Positions 53,825 through 64,000 of a stretch of 64,000 nucleotides of DNA are shown one piece after another. The translations under genes were made by a program, and so were the position numbers. Position 1 is the first letter of the stretch. Every line of letters begins with the position of its first letter. This DNA comes from Prototheca cutis (Eukaryota; Chlorophyta; Trebouxiophyceae; Chlorellales; Chlorellaceae). The stretch is taken from positions 1 to 64,000 of the forward strand of contig BCIH01000013.1 in assembly GCA_002897115.2 (NCBI GenBank). The letters are read 5' to 3'. Under the pieces are notes generated by a model. It was not told where the DNA came from and searched no databases. It was given only the letters and a program-made list of their open reading frames with translations.

Positions 53825-54358
53825 ACAGGTCAGTCAACAACAGTCTCTGCGTCAATGCCGTGCAGCGCGCATCCATCCATTCATCGCATGTGTCGGTGGT
53901 ATCCGCACCTGCTTGGACAGTGTCAACCCACTGAAGGCCGCACAAAGCGAACCCATGGGGCCCTGCTCCGCGGTATCTATGTGCTAAATGTATATCGTAC
54001 GACGTGGGNCTGTGGCCGTTGCCACTTCATGGCTCGTGCGAGTATCACAGGCAACTACTCCCAGCCTCGGCATTCTTGGCCGTGGATCAATCGGGCCGGC
54101 GCGCTAGACCGGCGCCTCGCACAGGTCCAGTCAAAAATGCTCGACATTGCCCAGAAACAAATGCGCACTCCCGCATCACCAGACAGCCTGTATAGCAATC
54201 TTCACATCAGAAAAGGAGACATCGTTCTGGGCCCAATCGGAGCTGATCGCGGGGCTTGGACCTTGGCCGGGTGATCACCTCTCGCGCAGGGCCGTCGTGG
54301 TCCGGGCTAGAGGTCGGGCGACAGAGCCTCCCGCAGGGTGCAGCACACCGCCCCCGCC
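53825..54358. promoter_or_regulatory. Divergent promoter region of bL35 and CCT2
   Basis: 534 bases between the starts of two divergent housekeeping genes, presumably with both promoters and 5' UTRs. No recognisable gene or clear core promoter element. Confidence 0.5.
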
Positions 54359-56023
54359 ATGGGTCAAGTTGGGTGAGTGTGGCAACTGGCTTGCGTCTGG
54401 CGATGGAAGGCCAATGAATGCCTTGGCAGCAGAGCCGACAGTGGCCGCTTCCCGGACCCCACAGGATCCCGAGCAATTTTACTCAGTCCGTGCTGGGCGC
54501 GGGTGCTTCTGAGGAGAAGGGGGAGAATGCGCGCATGTCCTCCTTCGTGGGGGCCATGGCCATCGCGGACCTGGTCAAGACCACGCTGGGCCCAAAGGGC
54601 ATGGTGTGTCTGGCACGTGTGTGCGTATGCGTTGGGGTGGGGGGTGATGGGGGAGGCCTTGTCGATGCAGGGCCGGCAACTCACCGCACCCAACCTCTGC
54701 ACATGCCCGCAAACACATGCAGGACAAGATCCTGCAGAGCGTGAGTCGTGGCAAGGAGGTGACGGTGACAAATGACGGTGCCACCATCCTCAAGTCGGTG
54801 CACGTCGACAACCCCGCTGCCAAAGTGCTCGTCGGTGCGTGGCAGTGGTGGATGATGTATTGCCGAATCACAGTCATTCCTACCTTTCAAGGATCTCAAG
54901 CACTGCGCACACCCCCCCCCTTCCTCTTCCCCACTACAGACATCTCCAAGACGCAGGACGATGAAGTTGGCGACGGGACGACGTCGGTGGTGGTTCTCGC
55001 GGGCGAGTTGCTGCGTGAGGCAGAGCAGCTCGTGGCCGCCCGCATTCACCCGGCTGTTATTATCGCCGGCTACCGCGAAGCGGCCGAAGCCGCGCGTGGC
55101 CGGCTGGCTGCCGTTGCCGCGGATCATGCGGGCGACGCCACAGCATTCCGGGCCGACCTGATCAACATTGCCCGAACCACGCTGTCCAGCAAGATCCTGA
55201 CCACCGACAAGGACCATTTCGCCGAGCTGGCCGTCCAGGCCGTGCTGCGTCTGCGCGGGTCGGGCAACCTGGACGCCATCCAGATCATCAAGCGTGTCGG
55301 CGGCACCCTCAAGGTCGGTCTGCATGGCTGGGTGGTCAGGTGCTGCTTGGTTGTTTGTGAGCGAGGGCGGGTCATGCATTTTGCTTGTGAAGCAAAACGG
55401 ACGGTCCTGGACAAAAGAAAATCAACCCTGAAGCCCCAACCCCCGAACAATATCAGGACTCGTACTTGGACGAGGGGTTCATCTTGGAAAAGTCTATCGG
55501 TGTCGGCCAGCCCAAACGTGTGGAGAATGCAAAGATTCTCGTGGCCAACACACCGATGGACACAGACAAAATCAAGATTTATGGCGCCCGCGTCCGTGTC
55601 GANGGCATCGAAAAGGCATGATTGTGTTGTGCTACTTTCTTTATGTTTCTGTTGTCCGGGGACTGGACTGCAACCTGCATGTCCTGCATGGGTGGCCACC
55701 CACGGTCAATTGTCCTCTTTCCTTTCTTCAAAACCCCCCCCCCCAAAAAAAAGGAGACCAATGAACCCCAACCACCAATCCCTCCCCTGCCAGGTGGCGG
55801 ACATTGAGGCTGCGGAGAAGGAGAAGATGCGGCAAAAGGTGGAGGCCATCCTGGCCCACGGTTGCAACGTGTTCACCAATCGCCAGTTGATCTACAACTA
55901 CCCCGAGCAGTTGTTTGCCGACGCCGGGGTTATGGCCATTGAGCACGCCGACTTTGATGGCACCGAGCGCCTCGCCCTCGTCACAGGTGCGGAACGAGGG
56001 GATGGATGCTGATGCGGTGTGTG

Positions 56024-56085
<62 letters not shown>

Positions 56086-57150
56086 TGTGGGCAGGGACAA
56101 TGAGCTCATAATAATACCATGAACATAAAAAAAGCAAATTTCACGATAACAACAACAATAATAGGTGGTGACATTGTTTCGACGTTTGACACGCCCGACC
56201 GTGTTCGGCTGGGCGAGTGCAAGTTGGTCGAAGAAGTGGTGATTGGCAACGAGCGCATGATCAAGTTTTCCGGGTGCAAGCTGGGCGAGGCCTGCACGGT
56301 CGTGCTGCGTGGTGCCAGCCAGCACGTGCTGGACGAAGCAGAGCGAAGCCTGCACGATGCATTGTGCGTGCTGACCCAAACTGTCAAGGACTCGCGCGTC
56401 ATCTACGGCGGCGGATGGGCCGAGACCCAGGTATTGTGTGGCTGTGCGGGTGTGATTGCGAGTGGGGGATGATAAAATTGCTAGCAGTGTGGAGGCAGGT
56501 CATGCCAATTCCACCATATGCTCAACCCCCCGAAGAATGCCGCAACCCAAAACCGCCCGCGACATCCCTTACAGATGAGTCTCATGGTGGACGAGCTGGC
56601 ATCCCGGACGCCCGGCAAGAAGTCACTGGCCATGGCGGCATTTGCCCGCGCGCTGCGCGCACTGCCCACCATCATCTGCGACAACGCCGGCCTGGACTCA
56701 GCAGATGTGGTCAGCCGGCTGAGAGCCGCCATCGCCGCGGAACCCGACGTCTCGCGCGCTGGCATCGACGTCGTCACGGGATCCCTGGGCGACATGCAGC
56801 AGGTTTGCTCCGTTTGCTTGCTGTACTTTTGTTTTGACGGGGTTTTGTTTACGTCTCTTAGCTGGCTTTCAGAGTGCATGTGGTTCTGTTGGCATGCAGG
56901 TCTCTGTGGCTCCTGGGTGCCGTGCCAGGCACCAGTATGGGCCGGCGTGGATCCAATGCCGTCCTCTTCCCCAATTCAGCCTCACCCATCGCCTACCTGC
57001 CCCACCTCCCCACGAATAATCAATCAGCTGGGCATCTACGAGGCATTCAAGGTCAAGCACTCGGCGCTCATGAGCGCTACGGAAGCCACAGAGATGATCC
57101 TGCGCGTCGATGACATCATCAAGGCCGCCCCCCGCCGGCGCCAGGGCTGA
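54359..57150 (+). CDS. CCT2: Chaperonin-containing TCP-1 subunit beta (CCT2)
   Basis: Subunit beta of the cytosolic TRiC/CCT chaperonin, which folds actin, tubulin and other proteins with ATP. Nine exons give exactly 535 residues, the usual length: 54359-54372, 54465-54603, 54723-54834, 54940-55313, 55457-55615, 55794-55986, 56165-56430, 56575-56802 and 57028-57150. ATP-site motifs: [45 protein letters not shown]. Beta-specific stretches include [36 protein letters not shown] and [19 protein letters not shown]. The start is set by a 14-base first exon (ATGGGTCAAGTTGG) whose phase matches the next acceptor. The intron after 55615 begins GC (GCATGA), so it is a GC-AG intron. A run of 60 G lies in the intron after 55986. 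TGTAA at 57223 follows the stop. Confidence 0.95.
56025..56084. repeat. Run of 60 G in a CCT2 intron
   Basis: Uninterrupted poly-G on the coding strand, shortly after the donor site of the intron following exon 6. Length may be inexact because such runs are hard to sequence. Confidence 0.95.
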
Positions 57151-57627
57151 CCTTGAATGGAGTGCACTGAAAACTTTATCAAAGCTTTAAAAAAAACGAC
57201 GTGCTCCCTCATCCCAAACACTTGTAAACCATGCTGCTGCGTGAATGAAGGTCAGCAGGATGCTCCTACCAAAAGTCAGCGTACATCAAATGGAGCACAG
57301 AAAAGCGCCTATAGGGTTCGGGGCCCCGCGGGGTCCTCGGCTATAATCCACACCAGCTACTCCCAAACGCACATGCACGGCTTCGCGTGCGCAGCATTGA
57401 ACAATTACATTCATCGTATTCAGGGGCGCAGAGAGGTTTCCAAGTGCATGCATTGTGCCGAGGCGGTGAGAAGAGCGCTTTGGGCACCCTAGTGCTGCTC
57501 CAGCTCCGCTCCGGGGAGTTTCAGCCGTCGCCTGGGGCTCGGGGAAGGTTCTCCATTTCCATAACAACTCTTCACTTGTGGTGTCGTGGGCCGAGCCGCA
57601 CCACCGAGCAGGAAAGGAGCCGCCAGC
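57151..57627. other. Intergenic region CCT2 to J-protein gene
   Basis: 477 bases with the CCT2 3' UTR at the left and the presumed promoter of the J-protein gene at the right. No RNA gene or open frame that I can support. Confidence 0.5.
57223..57227 (+). promoter_or_regulatory. TGTAA polyadenylation-type signal of CCT2
   Basis: TGTAA about 73 bases after the CCT2 stop codon. Confidence 0.5.
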
Positions 57628-59964
57628 ATGGGGGATCACGCCAACAAGGACGAGGGTGCCCGGTGCCTGCGCATCGCCGAGCTGGCCTTGGAGGCTGGGG
57701 ATGTGTCCAAAGCTGTCCGGTTTGCGGACAAGGCCATGCGGCTCTATCCCACCGACGAGGTAGGGCGCCTGGGGCCAGGGTACCTGGGGTGACCCCCTGG
57801 GACCGCCGCAGGCCGTGCCTACCTGCATGGGAATGCCTGCAGGGAGGCTAGGTGTGTCCAGAGTCCGCAATGGAATGGAGCCGATTTGCAACGCCGAACC
57901 CCCTTTGCCATGATCAGGTGCGCAAGTTCAGGCTGCGCCTGGATCGGGCCCAGAGCAACGGCCGGTCATCCTCGAGTGCAGGTGCGACCGAGCCCGGGCC
58001 CAGCAGCCAGCGGACGCCCGCGGGCATGGGGCCTCAGGCCGGCCTGCGCCACAGAACAGGCACCAAGGCTGCTGCCGATGACAAGCACGAGGCCCAGGAC
58101 GAGGACCATAAGGTGGGGAAGGGGAGTGGGGAAAGGGGGAAAGGGGGCCCTTTTGAAAGGTCTTTTTATGGCCGTATTGTGCAGTGAAAGTCCTGGCGTT
58201 GGATTCTGATCGTGGCTGCGAACGTGGCGGTGCCTGCGGGTGACGAGGAAGCTGCCTGGGCGGAGCAAAAGGACGCTAAACAAATCGTGCCTGCTCATGC
58301 ATCTCGCGCCATCGTCCAGCGCTGCGGTTTGGTCCCTTTTGAATAGAGCCCTGGGTCGTCCGTGCCCTCGTCCTGGATCGCCCGCCACTTGTGCTCTCAC
58401 CACTCCACCGCAGGCCACGCCCGAGCAGCGGACACTGGTAGAGCGGATTCGGTCGACGACGACGTACTACGAAGTGCTGAGCGTGTCGCGCACCGCCAGC
58501 GATGACGACCTGAAAAAGTGCGCGGACGGTGGACTGTTGTGGGATTTGTGGTGTCGCTTGCCTGCATGGTTTGTGAGCTGCAGTTTCTGTCCGGGTGGGT
58601 GGGCAGACACAACCTGGAAAGGGACTGGCGTGGTCTTCTCCACGAAGGCCGAGGGGACCTGCGTGGGAGCCTTGCTCGCCAGTGAGGGAGACCCCAGACA
58701 CTGCGTGCTGTGTTGCTCATTCCTCTACAAGGATTGCCTTGCCTCACCGGCCCTCATCTGCGGTAACCCCATGACGACAGGGCGTACCGCAAGCTGGCAC
58801 TCAAGCTGCACCCTGACAAGAACAAGGCCCGCGGTGCCGACGAGGCATTCAAAAGTGCGTGGCATGCGGGTGCTTTCTGTTGCGGAAGTGATGCTGGGAA
58901 GAGGTGCTCTGTAGCGAGCTGGCCAGGGGTCCAGCTCTTTTCTGCATGCTTTCCCCCCCAATGTCAGTCGAGGCCAGCGACCCTCATCTCAACCCCCCTC
59001 ACTTTTGCAATGCCCTTCAGCCCCGGGCCCCCAACCTCTTGCTCAACCAACCAAAAATTGCAGAGGTGTCACGGGCGTACGCGTGCTTGTCTGACCCACA
59101 GAAGAGGGCGCACTACGATCAGCACGGCGAGGAGGTGGTGGCCGGCGCGCCCGGGCCCCGCGGCGGCGGCATGTACGCGCAGCCCGGCGTCGACCCCGAG
59201 GACCTGTTCAACATGTTTTTCGGGGGAAATCCCTTCATGGGCCAGGCCGGCACGCGCGTGTACCGCACGCACTTTGGCGGGCCGTTCCATCCGCAGCGGC
59301 GGCACGCCGCCGGTGGCGGCGGCGCGGGGCCGTCCCTGCCCCCAGCCGTGGCGCAGCTGCTGCAGCTCGCGCCGCTCCTCATTCTGCTGCTCATCGGTTT
59401 CCTGTCCCGGCCCTCGGCCCCTGTGTACTCCCTGCGTCGTGCGGGAGACTATACCACGGAGATGACAACCGAACGCTACACGGTACCTTACTTTGTTCCC
59501 AACCGCCGCGCATTCGAAGCCGACTACCCCCCCCACAGCACCGCAAGGTGTGTATGTGTGTGTATTTGGTGCGCTGTGCTGCACCGGCGTGGGTTACGAT
59601 GCGTGCTGTGATGACGGACGTGCTGCATCGAGTGCTGGGCTTTCGATTGTTGCTGGAAAAAAGAGGTGTGCACGGGGCCAATGCCCTCCTTGGCTGCCCT
59701 GCAACCCCCTCCACTCCAACCTAGGCGCCCAACCCCCGCCTCCAACAAGAACCACCTCTCCACTGCAGGATACGACTGGAGAGGCAAGTGGAATCGGAGC
59801 TGAAAGAAGAATTGCAGCAGCGGTGCTATGGCGAGCGCATGCTCCAGCAGCGGTACAGGTACTATGGCCAGAAGCGGAAGGCGGAGACTATGGAGATGCC
59901 ATACTGCGAGGAGCTCACGGAACGCTTTGGCGCCAAGCCCAAGACTGCTGCTGCGGCAGGTTAG
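57628..59964 (+). CDS. DNAJB12/DNAJB14-like ER-membrane J-protein
   Basis: Type II J-domain co-chaperone of the ER membrane; relatives recruit Hsp70 for quality control of membrane proteins. Six exons in consistent phase (57628-57759, 57918-58112, 58414-58517, 58781-58854, 59064-59547, 59769-59964) give 394 residues, close to the family length. The N-terminus (NKDEGARCLRIAELALEAGD, AVRFADKAMRLYPTDE) is the conserved family start. The J domain runs from TYYEVLSVSRTASDDDLKKA through LHPDKNKARGADEAFK to CLSDPQKRAHYDQHG, with HPD in exon 4. A Gly-rich stretch and one membrane segment (LLQLAPLLILLLIGFLS) follow, then the DUF1977-type C-terminus (YTVPYFVPNRRAFEADYP, QRYRYYGQKRKAETMEMPYC). TGTAA at 60000 follows the stop. 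Confidence 0.92.
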
Positions 59965-60622
59965 TGTGCCTGGGAACCCTTGATAACTCTCAAAATTGTT
60001 GTAAAACTGAGGAATGGGCCGAGTCGAGGCTGCCGATGGCGCTGGCTGGCCTGACGCGTTGCGGGACGGAAAGCGCCTGAGAATCCATCCAGGTGCCCCG
60101 CGGCACCCAATCCGATGTGCGGGGTGCCACCCAGGAATGGACGAAACCGCATGACCGGCATCCTCCAGCACCAATTGCTCTGCGTCAACGCGTTGAAATT
60201 GTTTGGTATTGGACTGCGGCAGTGCACACCGAGAGCTTTGAAGCTTCGTGCCGAGGTGTTTTGCGACACCTCTCCCGCAAGTCCAGGCCAGGAGCCCCCG
60301 GGGGGGGAACATGACGGTCTAGCTTGGTGCGGGTATCCCATGGGCTGAGGAACCGGTTTCCTAGTCTGAGCTGTGGATCTAATGAGCCTGGAATTCGGGG
60401 ATGGGGGCTCTTCTGTAGCAACCCAGGCGGCGACACTGCCCCTGCCACGGACGTGCGACCTCGGCGCTTCGACATCCCTGCTGGCATGCGTGCCCTACTA
60501 CGTTGTGGTACGAAGACTGCTGACTGCAGTGACAATGAATTTGGGTGTTGTATATGCGCTCATGATGCAGGCTGTCCGCCAAGCGTCCTGACGAGGTGCC
60601 GCCTGTCCCCTGCTTCTTGCAG
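59965..60622. other. Region between J-protein and kinase, with unresolved kinase first exon
   Basis: 658 bases. Holds the 3' end of the J-protein transcript (TGTAA at 60000-60004) and the promoter and first coding exon(s) of the kinase. An open stretch at about 60373-60591 could be that exon, but its translation does not look like a kinase N-terminus. Confidence 0.4.
60000..60004 (+). promoter_or_regulatory. TGTAA polyadenylation-type signal of the J-protein gene
   Basis: TGTAA 36 bases after the stop codon at 59962-59964. Confidence 0.5.
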
Positions 60623-62795
60623 CTGGGTGATCTGGGCCGGGGGAACTTTGGGGTTGTCGTGAAGGCCCACGACACGCGGCCGGGCTCCCATCCCGGCGAA
60701 GTCGCGATAAAATTGCTCCCTCGTGGAGATTTCGTAAGTGGGACATTTGTCAGTCTCTTATTGCGGGGGGAAACAGCCGTCGCGTCGTGGCGGCCGAGGG
60801 GGTTCCAAGCCTCTTAAGCAGTCTTACCCAAAACCTAAGAGAAGTTGGCAGGCGATAAAAANCCCCAATCGCCCAACGTGCGCGCAGATTCGGAACTATA
60901 AAACATATGTCAAACGTGAAATAGTGCACCAATCTAGCCTGAGGCATCCATCCATCATCCACCTGCGTGAGGTGAGTGGGACTGTGTTTGGGTGAGTGTG
61001 GCTCACAGGGTTTGGGTCGTCCATGCACCGTGCGGAACGGCGTGGGAATATCGACGGCTGTTTGCTGATCTGAACTCAAGTCCCTTTTGGCAAGACCTCC
61101 CCGTCCTACCATACGATAGGTTTTCCTGACGCCAACACATGTTGGCGTGGCGATGGAGTGCGCCAACGGTGGTGACCTGCACTCGTACATCACGAGACGG
61201 TGCGGCGGCCATGGTGATGGTTGTTCGTGATGGGGTGCGCAGGGCCATATGACTCATCTCCTCGACAGCCACCCATGACCGGCTCGCTCACTCCACCATC
61301 GTGCCTTGCCTGCTTTCGCCCCCGCGCAGGCCGAGCATGCGGCTCGGTGAGGATGAGGCGCGATGGTTCTTCCAGCAACTGGTCGTTGGCCTCGACTACT
61401 GCCACAGGCGGGTTGGTTGTCGGGGTGGCGATGTTGCAAACAGCTGCATTTTTGTTTGGCCAGGACAACAGGGCCTAATCCGAAGACAGAATGCACTCAC
61501 TTTCACCTGCCCTGGTGTGTGTGCAGTCGAGGGGTTGCCAACCGGGACCTGAAGCTGGAAAACCTCCTCCTGGATTCTGCGGACACCCCATTCCCCATCC
61601 TAAAAATGTGTGATTTTGGCTACTCCAAGGTGCGAGCAGCGTGTGGATGGGCAGCCGGTGACGGTGTGGTGCATGCATGGGGTGGTGCCCTGTGAAGCGC
61701 AAAGGGAGCCATCCTCCTCTCATGAAGCAAACGTTGCCTTCCCATGGCCTCCCACTTGTGCAGCACGAGCTCAACAGCCTCCCAAAGACGAGTGTGGGCA
61801 CCACGTGCTACATGGCCCCCGAGGTGTACCTGGGCTACATGACATACGACGCCAAGGTGCGCGCGGTGGTGGTTGAAGGGTTTTCTTTTGAAAGGGGGGG
61901 TCGGGGATGTGATCTTCTTTGAGAGAGGGGTAGGAGGGCCGGCCGGTGCCCATCGGTCATAAAGATAGCAGCATGTTGGCCCTTGCAGGGGGCATTGGGC
62001 TCAACACACTCTCATGTGTGCACTCCGGTGCCAAGGAAAGTAGCAATTGCCTTACCCAGCTCACCCCACCGCATGTACCATCCTGACAGATTGCTGACAT
62101 CTGGTCGCTGGGCATTATCTTGTATGCGATGTTGTTTGGCAGCTTTCCCTTCAAGGGACGGGACAAGCGGTACATCCAGGCGGTGCTGCTGGGCCGGTAC
62201 TCGGTGCCTGCCCACATCCCGGTCAGCCACTCTGCCATCCACCTGCTGTCACTGATGCTCGTACCCGAGCCTCGGTGCCGGTGCGACCTGGCCACCGTCA
62301 TGCAACATCCATGGTGCGTTTTGAATCATTTTGTTTGTATGTGTGTGTGTGTGTGTGTGTGTGTGCACTGAGGGTTTTGGGGCGTCGGGGCGGGGCAATG
62401 GAGAGAGGGGCGACAGATTTGCACCCAATACCTTTCGTCGATCCGTGCTGTTGCCATGGCTGACACTCGTCTCATCAACATCCACACACCATTGCAGGTT
62501 TTTGCAGAATCTGCCACCGGGGACGTTTGAGATGAATGCAAAGCTGTTGGCCGAGAAGTTGCAACTGGAGGAAGTGCACTATCGGTGAGCAAGGATGCTG
62601 CGAGGGAGGGGGCCAAGGGTGGTTGGCGGCAGCTTGGGGACACTGGGTTTGCTTTCTTGTTTGTGCCGCGCCTGCACCCCCCACCCCCCACCCCCCACCC
62701 CATGTACACAATCCCGTTGCAGGGTGGACCGGTTAGTCGAGGCGGCGCAGACGCTGGGCAACATGCAAGACCCTGTGATCACCGTGCGTTTGTAG
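60623..62795 (+). CDS. SnRK2-like serine/threonine protein kinase
   Basis: Plant-type SNF1-related kinase 2 relative; land-plant members act in osmotic stress and ABA signalling. Exons: 60623-60733, 60888-60971, 61120-61226, 61330-61411, about 61532-61629, 61764-61856, 62090-62313, 62498-62584 and 62723-62795; the first exon before 60623 is not resolved. Motifs in order: LGDLGRGNFGVVVKAHD (Gly loop), EVAIKLL (Lys), VKREIVHQSSLRHPSIIHL, FLTPTHVGVAMECANGGDL, LGEDEARWFFQQLVVGLDYCH, NRDLKLENLLLD, MCDFGYSK, LPKTSVGTTCYMAPEV, IADIWSLGIILYAMLFGSFPF, and after the kinase fold WFLQNLPPGTFE, the SnRK2 hallmark. The catalytic loop reads NRD instead of HRD while the catalytic Asp is kept. The join before the catalytic loop is uncertain in phase. 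The tail after the kinase domain is short (about 40 residues). Confidence 0.85.
62338..62366. repeat. GT dinucleotide repeat in a kinase intron
   Basis: About 13 GT units a short distance after the donor at 62314. Confidence 0.85.
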
Positions 62796-64000
62796 GCATG
62801 CCGAGCGCAGACGCGGAGATGCTACACTGGCCATGCAGGTGCAGCCGTGTTCCCTTCTCCCATGCAAATTGTTTCACAAAGCATAGCGCCCAGCATGCCA
62901 ATACTGTCTGCGTTGATAATTTTTTTCTTTGGCCCTGGTGACAATCTGTTTTTCCGCTTATTTTTCGCTCATATTGCGAAGGCGCTTGTTGCCGGCCAAG
63001 CATTAGGCTGACACAGGTAAATCACATGAATCTGGCAGTCATGCAGAGCGAGGGCTGGCTGATCAAGTCATGCAGGTTCATTTTTGTCGAATGACATCAA
63101 GTCACGCCTGGAACTGTGACGAGAACTGCAAGCCAGCATCATAAATACCAGATTCAAACCAAACAACGGGTCAGTACATGCAATCGTGCATCGTCCTGCG
63201 TGGGCCTGGGCCGGCAGGCGACAGGCACCGATAGTCCACTAGGCTTGAAGTTGGTCGCCTCATGCACGGCGGCACATACATTCCTCGATGCCCACGCAGA
63301 CCTGCTGGACAAGCTTCACAGGCGCAAGCTGCGGGGAATGGGCGAAGGGAGACGGAATGAACGGGACGTCGTCAACATGGGAGGCGATGTTCTGCCAGTG
63401 GCCCAAATCCCGACGCCTACCAGAATGGTCTTGAGACCTTCGACAAGGTTGCCGCAACCACCGTCCCTCATTTCGGAGGATATATGACGTGCACAGAGAA
63501 TTGTGTGTTCTGGGAATTTGTTGCAACGAAGTAGAGTATGTATGGAATGGCAAGGCTCTCTTGAGAGGTGCATTTATGTGGCCAGCTGACGGAAACCTGG
63601 TGGGAAGCTGCGGCGCAACTTCTCGGCGTCAGAACCGCGCCATCACGATTTGATCCTTCCCATGCAAGCGGCCTTTGAAATAATGGCGCAGTAGTTTTGT
63701 AATCGCATTGTATTCTTCGGCTATGCACCATGGCCATGGCAGTGGACGAGGCCGCAGGATGTGGTTGCACACGCAGAAGGATGCAGCCGCACGGTCCCGA
63801 GAAGAACCCAGCTACAGCCAACTAAAACATAAGAGCCTGCCCTATTCATGGCTTATGCTCGATTAATTGTGTACATCTGCTCTGGTCTGCCGAGAACCTA
63901 GCTGGCACGGGACAACCTCCATGCGCACNATTTGGGATGTCGACCGGTCACGGCTCCGGAAAGTCCCATACGCACCGCCATAATGTTGGACGGTTCTGGA
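62796..64000. other. Terminal region without a recognisable gene
   Basis: 1.2 kb of moderate-GC DNA after the kinase stop. It includes the kinase 3' UTR. Open frames on both strands (for example about 63260-63570 and 63468-63821, minus) are short and show no recognisable domain, so I do not call them. Confidence 0.4.

Noticed and set aside
57287..57400. Possible small RNA gene in the CCT2 to J-protein spacer
   Set aside because: A GC-rich hairpin-like stretch is visible, but no tRNA arms, snRNA boxes or other defining motif.
63249..63821. Short minus-strand open frames near the end of the window
   Set aside because: No recognisable domain, no supporting splice pattern and no conserved start; not called as a gene.

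Overview
The window is nuclear DNA from a GC-rich eukaryote, most likely a green alga. The clues are many short GT-AG introns, a plastid ribosomal protein bL35 with an apparent transit peptide, TGTAA poly(A)-type signals after three stop codons, long GT/CA and poly-G/poly-C tracts in introns, and a giant multimodular type I polyketide synthase (PKS) without acyltransferase domains, as known from chlorophytes. A trebouxiophyte of the Chlorella/Auxenochlorella/Prototheca kind would fit, but the species cannot be fixed from the sequence alone.

Layout. Positions 1-500 hold a degenerate short repeat. 633-6657 (minus) is an extremely GC-rich gene for a telomere-linked-helicase-like protein: paired zinc fingers, a tyrosine-recombinase-like segment, then a RecQ-type helicase. 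6.9-9.7 kb is of lower GC and holds two divergent, apparently paralogous genes for small secreted proteins. 9.92-48.26 kb (minus) is one giant PKS gene. From 49 kb on there are compact housekeeping genes: a GH47 alpha-mannosidase (+), plastid bL35 (-), chaperonin subunit CCT2 (+), a DNAJB12/14-like ER J-protein (+) and an SnRK2-like kinase (+). The last 1.2 kb shows no recognisable gene.

The PKS reads, in order: N-terminal unknown region, ACP1, [KS1, degenerate DH, KR, ACP2], [KS2, DH, KR, ACP3], [KS3, DH, KR, ACP4, ACP5], [KS4, DH, ER, KR, ACP6], [KS5, DH, KR, ACP7, ACP8], [KS6, degenerate DH, KR, ACP9], and a C-terminal domain that strongly resembles the autoproteolytic domain of nucleoporin Nup98. 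Each ACP and the following KS share an exon or are joined by plausible introns, so it is most simply one polypeptide (my rough estimate is 9,000-10,000 residues). No AT and no thioesterase/reductase motif was seen, so acyl units would have to come from a separate AT and chain release is unexplained. The Nup98-like tail in the release position, with the His-Phe-Ser cleavage site not conserved, is the most striking observation in the window.

Exon boundaries given for CCT2, GH47, bL35, DNAJ and the two secreted proteins were checked by reading phase and are internally consistent. Those for the PKS are approximate, and the first exons of the PKS and of the kinase are unresolved. Single 'n' characters are scattered through the sequence, and one 145-base gap lies in an intron of the GH47 gene.
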